Source of the DNA: CAZHNW01 sp942491575
GTDB lineage: Bacteria; Spirochaetota; UBA4802; UBA5550
Direction: 5' to 3'
Assembly: GCA_942491575.1 (NCBI GenBank)
Contig: CALOBT010000025.1
Location: forward strand, 2,728,001-2,792,000
Length of the DNA: 64,000 nt
Position numbers and translations under genes: made by a program. Shown here in pieces: positions 1 through 8,694 of this stretch; position 1 is the first letter of the stretch, and each line of letters opens with the position of its first letter. The notes under the pieces are model-generated. The model was not told the DNA's origin. It did not search any database and saw only the letters and a program-made list of their open reading frames with translations.

Positions 1-1952
1 ATACTACCATTGATGACCTTACGGGACTACTGGCGGTTTCAACGGGACAGTATGATGCTTATATAGGCAACCTGGCCTATGTTACTTTTCTTATTGATAA
101 AGAAAAAATCCCTAACCTCCGTATTGCCGGCGTTACTCCATTTCTTAACAAGATTTCCTACTCAACCAGAAAAGACAACACCATTTTAAGAGACATTCTT
201 GACAAAGGACTTGGGCGCATAACAGAAGAAGAACGTCAGAGAATTTTCAAAAGGTACATCAGAATCGATATGCCCGCCGCCGTATTAAGTAAAAAGGGAC
301 TTTATACTATATTCACCATTATTTCTTTTATACTGATAACGACTCTGGCTATCCTTGCATGGAACAGGTCCCTGAGAAAACGGGTACAGATAAAAACAGG
401 GGAACTTCACCGGGAACTGGAAGAACGTAAAAAAATGCAGGAAGAAATGGTGAGGCTTGTAACAGCTATTGAACAATCCGATGAGGCTATTATCATTACC
501 GGCGTTGACGGCGAGATTCAATATGTAAACCCTTCCTTCGAAAAAATAACAGGCTGGTCAAAAGATGAAGTCATTGAAAAAAATCCAAACATCCTTAAAA
601 GTGGAAAACATGATAACGCCTTTTATAAAAAACTCTGGAAAACCATAACCGAGGGAGATATCTGGCACGGTCATTTTATCAACAAAAGAAAAGACGGTAC
701 TATCTATGATGAAGATGCAACCATATCTCCTGTCAGGGACAGTGCTGGAAAAATTACAAACTTTGTTGCCGTCAAACGGGATATAACGGGGAGACTAAAA
801 CTTGAAAAACAGCTCAGGCAGGCACAAAAAATGGAATCCCTGGGAACCCTCGCAGGGGGTATTGCCCATGACTTCAACAACATACTCAGTGCTGTCATGG
901 GATACACGCAGATATCATTGAGAGAAGTCGAAAAAGAGAGTAAACTGGAAAAGTGGCTGGAAAATGTCATGGAGGCTTCAATCCGGGCAAAAGACCTGGT
1001 GCAGCAGATACTTCAATTTTCCAGAATGACGGAAAAAGAAAAAACTGTTCTTCATTTAATCCCCCTGGTAAAAGAAACCCTGAAATTTATCCGGGCATCG
1101 ATCCCCACAAGCATCAAAATAAGCCAGAAGGTCAACACAGAGAAAGATCTTATCAAATCTGACCCTACACAGGTTCATCAGATTATAATGAACCTCTGTA
1201 CAAACGCGGGACATGCAATGAAAAATACCGGAGGTGAACTGGAGGTAACTGTTGAAAACATATTAATCGAATCTCCTGACCATGCACTCGATTTAATTCC
1301 GGGAGAATATGTACTCCTCTCTGTCAGGGATACGGGATGCGGCATCAGTAATGATATAATTGATCGAATTTTTGATCCCTACTTCACAACCAGGGAGATG
1401 GGGGAAGGCACTGGCCTGGGACTCTCCGTAATACTGGGTATTGTCAGGGACAATAACGGCAACATATCTGTCTACAGTGAAGAAGGAAAGGGGACCGTTT
1501 TTCATGTATACCTGCCTCTTGTAAAAACGGAAGAAGCTGCTGCACCAGAAGAGGAACCAGAATATTATGCGGGAGGTTCTGAGGGCATTCTCTTTGTGGA
1601 TGACGAAAAATTTCTGGCTGATCTCGGCCGGGAGATGCTTGAACCCCTCGGCTACACCGTCAGGGCCTGTTCCGGCGGGGAAGAAGCCATGGAAATCTTT
1701 CGTAATGACCCGGATGCATATGATATTATAATCACAGACAAAGCAATGCCAGGAACAGACGGCTTTAAACTTGCCAGGGAAATATTCAGGATAAGAGAGA
1801 AAATTCCAGTCATATTATGCACCGGTTTCAGCGATACTTCTGACAATGAATTAAAAAAGGGAACAGGCATAAAAGAGATCATTATAAAGCCTGTCAGCAA
1901 ACGGGTCCTTGCATCAGCTATACGCAGAATTCTTGATGGAAACAGAAAGTAA
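1..1952 (+). CDS. Hybrid sensor histidine kinase with periplasmic substrate-binding-type sensor, 5' end outside window
   Basis: The reading frame is open from base 3, so the methionine at 270 is internal and the real start lies before the window. The first ~85 visible residues resemble the C-terminal half of a SBP_bac_3 (BvgS-type) periplasmic sensor domain. They are followed by one transmembrane helix (codons about 294-360), a short coiled coil, a PAS domain with PAC (about 440-800), a HisKA domain whose phospho-acceptor His (motif AHDFNN) is encoded at 867-869, a HATPase domain (DTGCGI and GTGLGL boxes) and a C-terminal receiver domain. The receiver's probable phospho-Asp (ITDKAMP) is at 1737-1739. 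It would sense a small periplasmic ligand and phosphorylate its own receiver; the output partner is not visible. It converges with the FecR-like gene with only 4 bases between them. The domain calls are by motif and are firm; the ligand is unknown. Confidence 0.93.
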   Translation, partial: TTIDDLTGLLAVSTGQYDAYIGNLAYVTFLIDKEKIPNLRIAGVTPFLNKISYSTRKDNTILRDILDKGLGRITEEERQRIFKRYIRIDMPAAVLSKKGLYTIFTIISFILITTLAILAWNRSLRKRVQIKTGELHRELEERKKMQEEMVRLVTAIEQSDEAIIITGVDGEIQYVNPSFEKITGWSKDEVIEKNPNILKSGKHDNAFYKKLWKTITEGDIWHGHFINKRKDGTIYDEDATISPVRDSAGKITNFVAVKRDITGRLKLEKQLRQAQKMESLGTLAGGIAHDFNNILSAVMGYTQISLREVEKESKLEKWLENVMEASIRAKDLVQQILQFSRMTEKEKTVLHLIPLVKETLKFIRASIPTSIKISQKVNTEKDLIKSDPTQVHQIIMNLCTNAGHAMKNTGGELEVTVENILIESPDHALDLIPGEYVLLSVRDTGCGISNDIIDRIFDPYFTTREMGEGTGLGLSVILGIVRDNNGNISVYSEEGKGTVFHVYLPLVKTEEAAAPEEEPEYYAGGSEGILFVDDEKFLADLGREMLEPLGYTVRACSGGEEAMEIFRNDPDAYDIIITDKAMPGTDGFKLAREIFRIREKIPVILCTGFSDTSDNELKKGTGIKEIIIKPVSKRVLASAIRRILDGNRK

Positions 1953-1956
1953 CAAT

Positions 1957-2595
1957 TTAATATGCTTTTCCCCAGTTGATCTGTTCGTTTATCTTTTTTG
2001 CCAGCGCTTCGATTGTATCATCCCCATGATAAAGCAGACCTGGATTGGAATCCACTAATATTTTCCCGGAATTATCTGTTTTGAAACGCCGTGCTGAGTG
2101 ATGGGCTGCAGTTACTTTTTCCGTTTCCTCTCCCTGTAGACTAATTGTACCATTACAGACACAGAAATAGGTGCTCCGGGGATTTTCTACCTTTATACAA
2201 TAGGATGTTCCTCGGATACTTGCACTGACAGTAGGTGTTTTTATCAGATATTTACCTTCCTTCGTAAATATCTTACGTGTAATGCCGGCAAGCCACCCCT
2301 TTTCAAGTCTTAGAACCTGTTTCTCTTTGTTGATGGAGTAGATCAGTTTGCTGTTCCCTTTTAACCGAAAGAGACTTTTTGTCCCAACAAGGATATCACA
2401 TGTTCCATTATTTCCTGTTTCTATAACATCATCCGCCTTTACCATATCATCTTTATTAGGAATGGTACCGTTAAGAGTAACTGGTCCGGAGAAAAAGATC
2501 ATTTTTGCTTTAATTTCCCCTGCAGTATCTGTTTTTTTACAGGATATACATGCTGAAAGAAGTAAAGAGAAAATGAGAGAAATAATTTTACACAT
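1957..2595 (-). CDS. FecR-domain lipoprotein
   Basis: The product has 212 residues. It starts with a short lipoprotein signal (hydrophobic run, then ACISC around residue 18), so it is probably anchored by lipid in an envelope membrane. Residues ~60-150 match the FecR fold: a VGTKSLFRLKGNS stretch, then the typical TPTVSASIRGTSY motif. In iron-siderophore systems FecR relays a signal to an ECF sigma factor, but no sigma factor or TonB receptor is near, and in spirochetes such FecR lipoproteins often stand alone. The start is supported by AAGGAG eight bases ahead. A small lipoprotein and an outer-membrane-like protein lie upstream on the same strand with gaps of ~50 bases and may be co-transcribed. 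The role is unknown. Confidence 0.8.
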   Translation of the reverse strand: MCKIISLIFSLLLSACISCKKTDTAGEIKAKMIFFSGPVTLNGTIPNKDDMVKADDVIETGNNGTCDILVGTKSLFRLKGNSKLIYSINKEKQVLRLEKGWLAGITRKIFTKEGKYLIKTPTVSASIRGTSYCIKVENPRSTYFCVCNGTISLQGEETEKVTAAHHSARRFKTDNSGKILVDSNPGLLYHGDDTIEALAKKINEQINWGKAY

Positions 2596-2649
2596 AACTA
2601 CTACTCCTTTGATTTTCGGGAAGGATTCAAGGTTTTATTTAATTAATGA

Positions 2650-2883
2650 CTATTCCTTCTCTTCTTTATCAGAAATTTCCGAACCCGCATCAACAGCATC
2701 CTTTGCGATATCAGTTTTCGATATTCCTTTGGCTGTCTCTTCAGCTACATCGTCGGTTGCTTTAATGACATCATCACTATGCTTTACCGCATCATCTCCA
2801 AGCCCTCCTATCAGTTTGAAAACTTTTTTACATCCTGTAAAGGCGAGCATGAGAGTTAAAGTAAATATTGCAATTTTCTTCAT
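2650..2883 (-). CDS. Small lipoprotein of unknown function
   Basis: This is a 77-residue protein with an obvious lipoprotein signal: KK start, hydrophobic core and lipobox AFTGC with Cys at about residue 18. The mature part is short, charged and rich in Asp, Lys and Ala, with repeated DDV/DDA pieces (GDDAVKHSDDVIKATDD), and looks helical or unstructured. A strong ribosome binding site (GGAG) precedes the ATG. It lies between the FecR-like gene and an outer-membrane-like protein in the same direction. I recognise no family. Confidence 0.7.
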   Translation of the reverse strand: MKKIAIFTLTLMLAFTGCKKVFKLIGGLGDDAVKHSDDVIKATDDVAEETAKGISKTDIAKDAVDAGSEISDKEEKE

Positions 2884-2930
2884 TTTTTTTCTCCTTCAGA
2901 CAATTTAAATATTCGAAAATAATTCCATGT

Positions 2931-3452
2931 TTAACTACCCGTTATTTCCCACATGAACCCAACCTGTATTAACGGAATATACTGGCGGTTATAATAAAAG
3001 ATGTTGGCATCATGATTTGAAAGATAGGCAAATCCCAGCTCAACATAAAATCCATGAAAAATTGTACCCAGGGCGAAACCACCGTAGAGGGCGAAAACAT
3101 CCTTTTCTGCGAAATTTTCCTTCGCATAAAAGGTGCCGCCTACGAGACCAGCGGTGAGGATGAAACCACCACGCTGAAAAATTTTAAATTCAATGTTTGC
3201 CTGGGCTGCAAACATCCACGGCTCATTAACATCATCATAGGTGGGGTCTTCCTCATTATCAAAAAACTCAATAATATTGAGAAAGCAGAGGGAACCTCGA
3301 AATCCGAAGTGACTGCCATAGAAGGCGATATGACCGTTCAGGAGACCAGGTGTGCCGAGGGAGGTCCCCACGAATGCGCCGCCACTATCTGCAGCTTTTG
3401 CTGCAGTAGTATAAATTAGAAGGGTAGTGACTAAAAGAAGAATTTTTTTCAT
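2931..3452 (-). CDS. Probable outer-membrane or periplasmic protein, beta-rich
   Basis: The product has 173 residues and a clean signal peptide (hydrophobic residues 4-15, cleavage near AKAADS). The mature part alternates Gly/Phe/Tyr-rich strands (GHIAFYGSHFGFRGSLCF, GGFALGTIFHGFYVELGFAY), which is typical of a small outer-membrane barrel. There is no terminal Phe; it ends ...EITGS, so the barrel assignment is only probable. It is the first gene of a minus-strand run with the small lipoprotein and the FecR-like lipoprotein. No specific family is recognised. Confidence 0.65.
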   Translation of the reverse strand: MKKILLLVTTLLIYTTAAKAADSGGAFVGTSLGTPGLLNGHIAFYGSHFGFRGSLCFLNIIEFFDNEEDPTYDDVNEPWMFAAQANIEFKIFQRGGFILTAGLVGGTFYAKENFAEKDVFALYGGFALGTIFHGFYVELGFAYLSNHDANIFYYNRQYIPLIQVGFMWEITGS

Positions 3453-3681
3453 TATTTATTACTTGAACACCTGGAAGTTAATTTCGATTGAATTTCGAAC
3501 CAAGAATATTATATCTGATAATATTAAAATATAATTTTTATCATATGTCTAATCTTTTTTGTTACTTTTTGATATCTATAAATTACGGGCATACAAAATT
3601 AACAGCACCAGTTATCATCTTTCAAAAAAAAACAACTTGCCCTTTTCCTGTCATGATGTAAAAAGAAACAGGACTCAAACG

Positions 3682-4896
3682 ATGAAAAACGAAAACTTCC
3701 ATTATGACGTCATTATCTGCGGAGCCGGCATCATCGGGCTAACCCTGTGCCGTGAACTACTCAAAAGAACCTGCGGCACCATTCTCATCCTGGAAAAGGA
3801 ACCTGAACCGGCACGCCATGCCTCGGGACGCAACAGCGGTGTCCTCCACGCGGGAATATACTACGCCCCTGACACGATGAAGGCGGCCTACTGCCTCGAG
3901 GGGAACCGCCTCATGAAGGAATACTGCCGCAGTAATAAACTTCCCCTCAGTGAAAAGGGAAAGGTGATCGTTACCCGAAACGAAAAAGAAGAGGAGACCC
4001 TGGAGGAGCTTCACCGGCGGGCCCTTGAAAACAATACCCCTGTTCGTCTCATTGACCGCCACGAACTCCAGGAGATCGAACCAAAGGCCAAAACCTTTTC
4101 GCGCGCCCTCTATTCCCCTGAAACTGCGGTATGCAGCCCAAAAAAAATTATGACCCGCCTGGCCGAGGAACTGCAGCAGAATAAAAATGTAACCATTCAA
4201 TTCAACACGGTCTGTACAGGATTCAAATCAAGCCGTGAAATCATGACAAACAGGGGTAACTACACCTGCAGATATTTTATCAATGCCGCGGGGGCCTTCA
4301 GTGACCGCATCGCCCATGCCCGTCGCCTTGGTAAAGACTACCGCCTGGTTCCCTTTAAGGGGACCTATTTTCAGCTGCGCGATGAATCAGCCGGCTCCGT
4401 CCGCGGAAATATATATCCCGTACCGGATATCCGAAATCCATTTCTAGGTGTTCATTTCACAAGGGGCACAGGGGGGGAAGTTTTTATCGGCCCTACCGCG
4501 ATACCAGCCTTCGGAAGAGAAAATTACCGTCTCCTGGAAGGGATTGGCCTTGAAGCCCTGACTATCCTGCTTACAGACGCGTCTCTCTTCTTCAGAAACC
4601 GGAGCTTCAGAAGCGTCGCCCTGTCAGAGCCATTAAAATATTTTAAATCACGTTTTTACCGTGACGCCGCAGAGCTGCTCCAGGGACTGTCTAAAAAAGA
4701 TATACTTCCTTCACAAAAAAGGGGGATAAGGCCGCAGCTCATTGATATTAAACGCCACGAGCTGGTGATGGATTTTTTACTCCTCCAGGATGAGGCATCC
4801 CTTCATATTCTCAATGCCATCTCTCCCGCCTTTACCGCATCAATGAGTTTTGCCCCCATTGTTGCGGACCGTGTAGAGACGGCATTACGCAGATAA
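3682..4896 (+). CDS. lhgO: L-2-hydroxyglutarate oxidase family FAD oxidoreductase
   Basis: The product has 404 residues. It belongs to the LhgO/YgaF group of the DAO superfamily, which oxidises L-2-hydroxyglutarate to 2-oxoglutarate with FAD and feeds electrons to the membrane. Visible marks are the N-terminal FAD-binding GAGIIGL motif, the group signature HASGRNSGVLHAGIYY near residue 45, and a C-terminal ISPAFTASM region. The frame is open back to 3559, but those ~41 extra residues are AT-rich, Lys/Asn/Ser-rich and have no family match. I therefore place the start at the ATG at 3682, just before the conserved FAD-binding strand. It stands alone, divergent from the outer-membrane-like gene. 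Confidence 0.88.
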   Translation: MKNENFHYDVIICGAGIIGLTLCRELLKRTCGTILILEKEPEPARHASGRNSGVLHAGIYYAPDTMKAAYCLEGNRLMKEYCRSNKLPLSEKGKVIVTRNEKEEETLEELHRRALENNTPVRLIDRHELQEIEPKAKTFSRALYSPETAVCSPKKIMTRLAEELQQNKNVTIQFNTVCTGFKSSREIMTNRGNYTCRYFINAAGAFSDRIAHARRLGKDYRLVPFKGTYFQLRDESAGSVRGNIYPVPDIRNPFLGVHFTRGTGGEVFIGPTAIPAFGRENYRLLEGIGLEALTILLTDASLFFRNRSFRSVALSEPLKYFKSRFYRDAAELLQGLSKKDILPSQKRGIRPQLIDIKRHELVMDFLLLQDEASLHILNAISPAFTASMSFAPIVADRVETALRR

Positions 4897-5006
4897 ATAA
4901 AATAAACCACAAATTTTCAAATTAGATAATGAAACCTTCCTTTATCCTCTTCAACCTGTGGCTTCTTTTATTTTTCTTTGTCACATGACAACGGGTGTAT
5001 CAACTG

Positions 5007-5462
5007 CTATTTGATCTTTCGGTTTTCGTAGTATTCCCATCCCACCAGTGAGGTAAGATCTTTAAGTTCTTTATTTTTTTCTGCAAGAACTTCCTTCAAA
5101 ACATCCCCAGAGGAGAGAATACCGATATACTCTCCATCCTCTTCAATGAGGAGATGGCGTAATTTAAGTCCTAAAAATTTTTCCATCAGGTGATAGATTG
5201 TATCGGTACTTTTTGCTGATTTCAGGTCCGTCGACATGTAATCTTTAATCAATGCATTTTTACACTCAAAACCAGCTTTGATGGAATCAGAAATAAGATC
5301 CCTCTCTGTCCAGATACCAATAATTTTATCCCCTTCCCGTATAAGGATGGCACCAAAATTATGTACAGACATAATCTTGAGGGCATTATTCAAGGTTGTA
5401 TCAGGTGTAACGCTGACGATTTCACTGTTTTTACTTTTTAAAATTTCACCGGCTGTTTTCAT
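5007..5462 (-). CDS. CBS-domain pair protein
   Basis: The product has 151 residues and consists almost wholly of two CBS domains (about residues 8-60 and 75-130), with the repeated pattern ...AIKIMSVHNFGAILI...GIWTERDLI and LRHLLIEEDGEYIGILSSGDVLKEV. Such modules bind adenine nucleotides or S-adenosylmethionine and act as energy sensors. A GGGGGA ribosome binding site precedes the start. No partner gene is adjacent, so the target is unknown. Confidence 0.85.
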   Translation of the reverse strand: MKTAGEILKSKNSEIVSVTPDTTLNNALKIMSVHNFGAILIREGDKIIGIWTERDLISDSIKAGFECKNALIKDYMSTDLKSAKSTDTIYHLMEKFLGLKLRHLLIEEDGEYIGILSSGDVLKEVLAEKNKELKDLTSLVGWEYYENRKIK

Positions 5463-5652
5463 CGTTTCCCCCTGGAATTATTTTTCTCAAAATTATTTAC
5501 TGGTGAATTAAAATCAATCATTATTTTAGTATTTAATAAATTTTTAAAACAACATATATGCAATTTTAAAAAACGGCATATAATATATATGTTATAATGC
5601 AAACAGGGTAGTTAAAATAAAAAAATCGAAAAAAAGCTGAATAGAAGCAGAA

Positions 5653-5994
5653 TCAGTCCCGCAGGTACAGGTTTTTGAATTCTTCTTCAGAGGTTATTTC
5701 AAAAAAACCCGTCAGCTTGGAGATATTAAAAAGGCGTGAAATTTCGTCGGGAATATTATAAAGAATAATTTTCATTTTTCTTTTTGTTGCTTCCTTTGAA
5801 AAACCGATGAACATACCGAGACCGGAGGAGTCAAGGGAGGTTACCCCTTTACAATCAAAGGCCACTGCCTCAGGAGACGCTTCTATCTCTTCATGAAAAA
5901 TTGACCGTGCCTTATCGACATTGCTCAGCACAACTTCTCCTGAAAAGGTTATAACTATGATACTCCCCTGGGTTGATCTTGAAACTTTCAGCAA
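5653..5994 (-). CDS. STAS-domain anti-sigma factor antagonist
   Basis: The product has 113 residues and is a single STAS domain of the SpoIIAA/RsbV type. The phospho-acceptor loop is visible as TSLDSSGLGMF around residues 51-61, with Ser in the expected position. It would bind an anti-sigma kinase in its unphosphorylated form; neither a kinase nor a sigma factor lies next to it. The start is a TTG with GGGGG five bases ahead; no ATG fits the domain start. It is divergent from the TetR operon. Confidence 0.85.
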   Translation of the reverse strand: MLKVSRSTQGSIIVITFSGEVVLSNVDKARSIFHEEIEASPEAVAFDCKGVTSLDSSGLGMFIGFSKEATKRKMKIILYNIPDEISRLFNISKLTGFFEITSEEEFKNLYLRD

Positions 5995-6093
5995 GGTGGC
6001 CCCCTGATAACTGTTGATTGCGTCAGTATAGACATATACATCCAGATAACAATCACTTTTTCATAATAAATTAAGAGATTTTTAGAACAGACA

Positions 6094-6122
6094 TTGACGA
6101 AATTAACGAATTTTGTTAATAT
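6094..6122 (+). promoter_or_regulatory. Promoter and probable operator of the TetR/Lol-like operon
   Basis: TTGACG at 6094-6099 and TAATAT at 6117-6122 are spaced 17 bases apart, a good sigma-70 type promoter. The spacer holds an inverted repeat, ACGAAATT-AACG-AATTTTGT (6097-6116, one mismatch), which is where a TetR-family dimer would block polymerase. The TetR gene starts 38 bases downstream of the -10 element. Autoregulation is inferred. Confidence 0.55.
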
Positions 6123-6159
6123 ATACTAAAATCGTAAATTTAAAAAAAAATCGTTTATT

Positions 6160-6765
6160 ATGACAAAACAGGAAAATATTAAACAGCGCCAGCTGATCGA
6201 CACCGCCCAAGGCCTCTTCATTCGACATGGAATAAAGCGTGTCACAATTGAAGAAATCTGCCAGAAAGCCAATGTCAGCAAGGTTACATTTTACAAGTTT
6301 TACCGGAACAAGGATGACATCACCCTGAAGGTCCTTGATGAACTGATAGAGGCAAACCTGCTCCTCTTTAAAAAGATTATGAATGCGGATATTCCCTACA
6401 GCGAAAAATTTCGGCAGATCTTTGACCTTAAGATGCAGAAAAACAGGGAATACGGCCCCCACTTTCTTCAGGACCTTTTCGGCGGCAGCGAGGAAATACT
6501 GGCATTCATTACCAAAAAACGCGCAGAAAACATTTTCCTCACCAGGCAATTGCTGGAGGAGGGACAGGAAGCGGGAGAAATTGCCCCGGAACTGACCCTG
6601 GAACTTTTTCTCTACTATGGAGAGCTCCTTACCGAGGCCATTGACGATAAACGCCTCAAGGCCCTGATGCCTGATATCCAGAACCGGGCCGAAGAGGTGA
6701 CACGCTTCTTCATGTATGGTATTCATAATAAAAACTCAGGAACTGCGGCACATAATAAAAAATAA
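6160..6765 (+). CDS. TetR/AcrR family transcriptional regulator
   Basis: The product has 201 residues. The N-terminal 60 residues show the TetR helix-turn-helix (TIEEICQKANVSKVTFYKFYRNKDD), preceded by the usual QLIDTAQGLFIRHG helix. The C-terminal ligand domain is divergent, as in the family generally. It is the first gene of a plus-strand operon: its stop overlaps the region just before the LolA-like gene. Its probable targets are its own promoter and hence the whole envelope-transport operon; the ligand is unknown. The ribosome binding site is weak. Confidence 0.9.
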   Translation: MTKQENIKQRQLIDTAQGLFIRHGIKRVTIEEICQKANVSKVTFYKFYRNKDDITLKVLDELIEANLLLFKKIMNADIPYSEKFRQIFDLKMQKNREYGPHFLQDLFGGSEEILAFITKKRAENIFLTRQLLEEGQEAGEIAPELTLELFLYYGELLTEAIDDKRLKALMPDIQNRAEEVTRFFMYGIHNKNSGTAAHNKK

Positions 6766-6776
6766 TGGAGCTACCG

Positions 6777-7505
6777 ATGAAGAGACTTTTTGCACTGCTT
6801 ATATTTCTTCCCTCCCTGGCAATGGCACAGTCCGCCGACCAGGTTATCAACCGGGTTGACCGCAACCAGACTTCCGTAAGCCAGCGCTACCGTGCCACCA
6901 TGACCATTCAGAAGGGACGGAGAAGCCTGATAAAAAAAATGTGGGGCTATACCCGAGGTAACGGCGAAAAGTCCTACATCCATTTCACCAATCCCGAGGA
7001 TCGTGGAGTAAAATATCTGAAACTGAAAAAGGAACTCTGGATCTATTTCCCCGATGCGGATGATACAATGAAGATATCCGGTCACATGCTGCGGCAGGGG
7101 ATGATGGGGAGCGACATCTCCTACGAGGACATGATGGAGACGGAGGCGATGAAAACCCTTTACCGTGCCACAAGAAAAGATGACAGCACCTGGGCGGGTC
7201 GCCCCTGTTTCGTCATTGACCTGAAGGCAAAGGTTTCCCGGGCCCACTATGCCCGCCAGGTACTCTATGTTGACAAACAGACCTATGTTCCCCTGAAAAT
7301 AGAGATGTACGCCCGTGGGGGCCGAATGATTAAGGTGATTACCAATGCACGCATTAAAAAAATAGGACATCGATACGTGGCGATGAAAATGACCATCAGT
7401 GATACCCGAAAAAGAAACAGCAGTACCAACATACACTTTTCAAAAATCAGCTTTAATGTCCCCCTCCCCAGGGGGGCCTTCAGTAAGGCGAGACTGAGAA
7501 GGTAA
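6777..7505 (+). CDS. LolA-like outer-membrane lipoprotein-sorting protein
   Basis: The product has 242 residues with a signal peptide (KRLFALLIFLPSLAMAQS). The mature sequence matches the LolA_like group found in spirochetes and proteobacteria: a half-open barrel with regions such as KKMWGYTRGNGEKSYIHF, KLKKELWIYFPDADDTMKI, MMGSDISYEDM and YARQVLYVDKQTYVPLKIEMY. LolA carries lipoproteins or lipids through the periplasm. I chose the ATG at 6777 over the one at 6765 because GGAG sits six bases before it and the signal peptide then starts properly. It is followed after 3 bases by a beta-barrel gene and then by LolD/LolC-type ABC genes, so a shared transport pathway is likely. The cargo is unknown. 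Confidence 0.82.
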   Translation: MKRLFALLIFLPSLAMAQSADQVINRVDRNQTSVSQRYRATMTIQKGRRSLIKKMWGYTRGNGEKSYIHFTNPEDRGVKYLKLKKELWIYFPDADDTMKISGHMLRQGMMGSDISYEDMMETEAMKTLYRATRKDDSTWAGRPCFVIDLKAKVSRAHYARQVLYVDKQTYVPLKIEMYARGGRMIKVITNARIKKIGHRYVAMKMTISDTRKRNSSTNIHFSKISFNVPLPRGAFSKARLRR

Positions 7506-7508
7506 ACA

Positions 7509-8636
7509 ATGAAATACTTCCCTGCTTCTATTATTCTGATCCTTTCTCTTCTCCTTCCCCTTGCGGGCCAGGAGAAGGATCCCATTATCATTGAGGAAAA
7601 CAGCAGCAGTAAAACGAAAACACCGGGAGAACCGGCACTGAAGGTATCGGGACTGCTTCGCAATGATGCCGTTCTTTCAACACAGGACAATGATGTACAC
7701 TTCAGCGATATACTGGAAGGGCGTCTCATCCTTGACTACCGAAGTGCAAACTGGAAACTTTATGCCGATGGGCGAATTTATTCCTTTTTCGGAGAGGCGG
7801 CGGAGAATGAAGGAAGGTACCGCGCCAGTCTCATGAGGGCTTTCATCCGTTATTTCTCCTCCGCAGGGGATTTCACCCTGGGAAAAACCTATATAAACTT
7901 CGGACACCCCGGCCTTTTCAATCCCTTTGAATCAAATAAACAGGTCGTGCTCACTGACATCTCCTACGATAAGGAGGGGCTCCTCGCCATGGAATACCGC
8001 ATGGATATCGGCGAAAAGTCCGGATTAAAACTATACGGCGGTAGTGACCTTAAAGAAGACGACACGGGAAAACTGAAAGACTCCTACCGCGGCGGGGGAA
8101 GTCTCTGGACCAATGCCCTCCGCTTCGATATGGGCCTCGTGGTAAACCATATCCACCGCCATCGGAACATCGCCGGCCTCTACCTGAAGGGGGATGTCCT
8201 GGTGGGCCTCCAGGGGGCATATGCCCTTCATTACAGTGACAACTTCGCCGCGCCGAATCACGAAGTAATGGCGGGGGCAGACTACAGTTTTTATGAAGGA
8301 AAAATCCTGATCAACGCCCTGTTTTATTACAACAGCGCCGGCGGCGATACCCGCGGTTCATACCGGTATCTTCCCGACGGCTACTTTGCAGCCCGCTACT
8401 ATACCCATGGAGAAATTAAATATATCCACGATGAATTCTTCTCCACAGGCGTTTATGCCCTCACCAACTGTATCGACGGCAGTACGGTAATCGTACCGTC
8501 CTGTTCCGTAGTGGTGGCCAATGGCCTGACGGTGACCCTTCTCTTCTCAACGTTAACGGGAAATTCAAGTGATGAATTTTCCGGAGATACCGCGGGGTGG
8601 TTCTCTACGGTATTGAGAGTAGAGGGAAAGTTTTAA
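7509..8636 (+). CDS. Outer-membrane beta-barrel protein of the Lol-like operon
   Basis: The product has 375 residues with a signal peptide (hydrophobic residues 7-19, then GQEKD). After a short polar linker the chain alternates amphipathic strands with many Tyr, Phe and Gly and ends in ...VEGKF. The terminal Phe is the usual BAM recognition signal of outer-membrane barrels. It has no TonB box and no close family that I can name. The same layout (LolA-like, porin-like, ABC) suggests it is the outer-membrane endpoint or target of the exporter. It starts 3 bases after the LolA-like gene. Confidence 0.7.
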   Translation: MKYFPASIILILSLLLPLAGQEKDPIIIEENSSSKTKTPGEPALKVSGLLRNDAVLSTQDNDVHFSDILEGRLILDYRSANWKLYADGRIYSFFGEAAENEGRYRASLMRAFIRYFSSAGDFTLGKTYINFGHPGLFNPFESNKQVVLTDISYDKEGLLAMEYRMDIGEKSGLKLYGGSDLKEDDTGKLKDSYRGGGSLWTNALRFDMGLVVNHIHRHRNIAGLYLKGDVLVGLQGAYALHYSDNFAAPNHEVMAGADYSFYEGKILINALFYYNSAGGDTRGSYRYLPDGYFAARYYTHGEIKYIHDEFFSTGVYALTNCIDGSTVIVPSCSVVVANGLTVTLLFSTLTGNSSDEFSGDTAGWFSTVLRVEGKF

Positions 8637-8646
8637 ATCTCTTGAA

Positions 8647-8668
8647 GCGGAAGACGAGTTACTTCCGC
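8647..8668 (+). other. Intercistronic stem-loop
   Basis: GCGGAAG (8647-8653) and CTTCCGC (8662-8668) form a perfect 7-bp stem with an 8-base loop between the barrel gene and the ABC ATPase. No U-tract follows, so it is more likely an mRNA-stability or processing element than a terminator. A strong CGGAGG ribosome binding site for the ATPase follows. Confidence 0.4.
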
Positions 8669-8694
8669 CACTGAAATTATTACGGAGGAACACC

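Noticed and set aside
2348..2908. Plus-strand frame of 186 codons opposite FecR-like and small lipoprotein genes
   Set aside because: It crosses two minus-strand genes with good starts and lipoprotein signals; there is no family match.
3559..3681. 41-residue N-terminal extension of LhgO
   Set aside because: The extension is AT-rich and lies before the conserved FAD-binding strand, so the ATG at 3682 is taken as start.
6771..7436. Antisense frame of 221 codons opposite the LolA-like gene
   Set aside because: It has no recognisable domains, and the sense strand has a signal peptide and family motifs.
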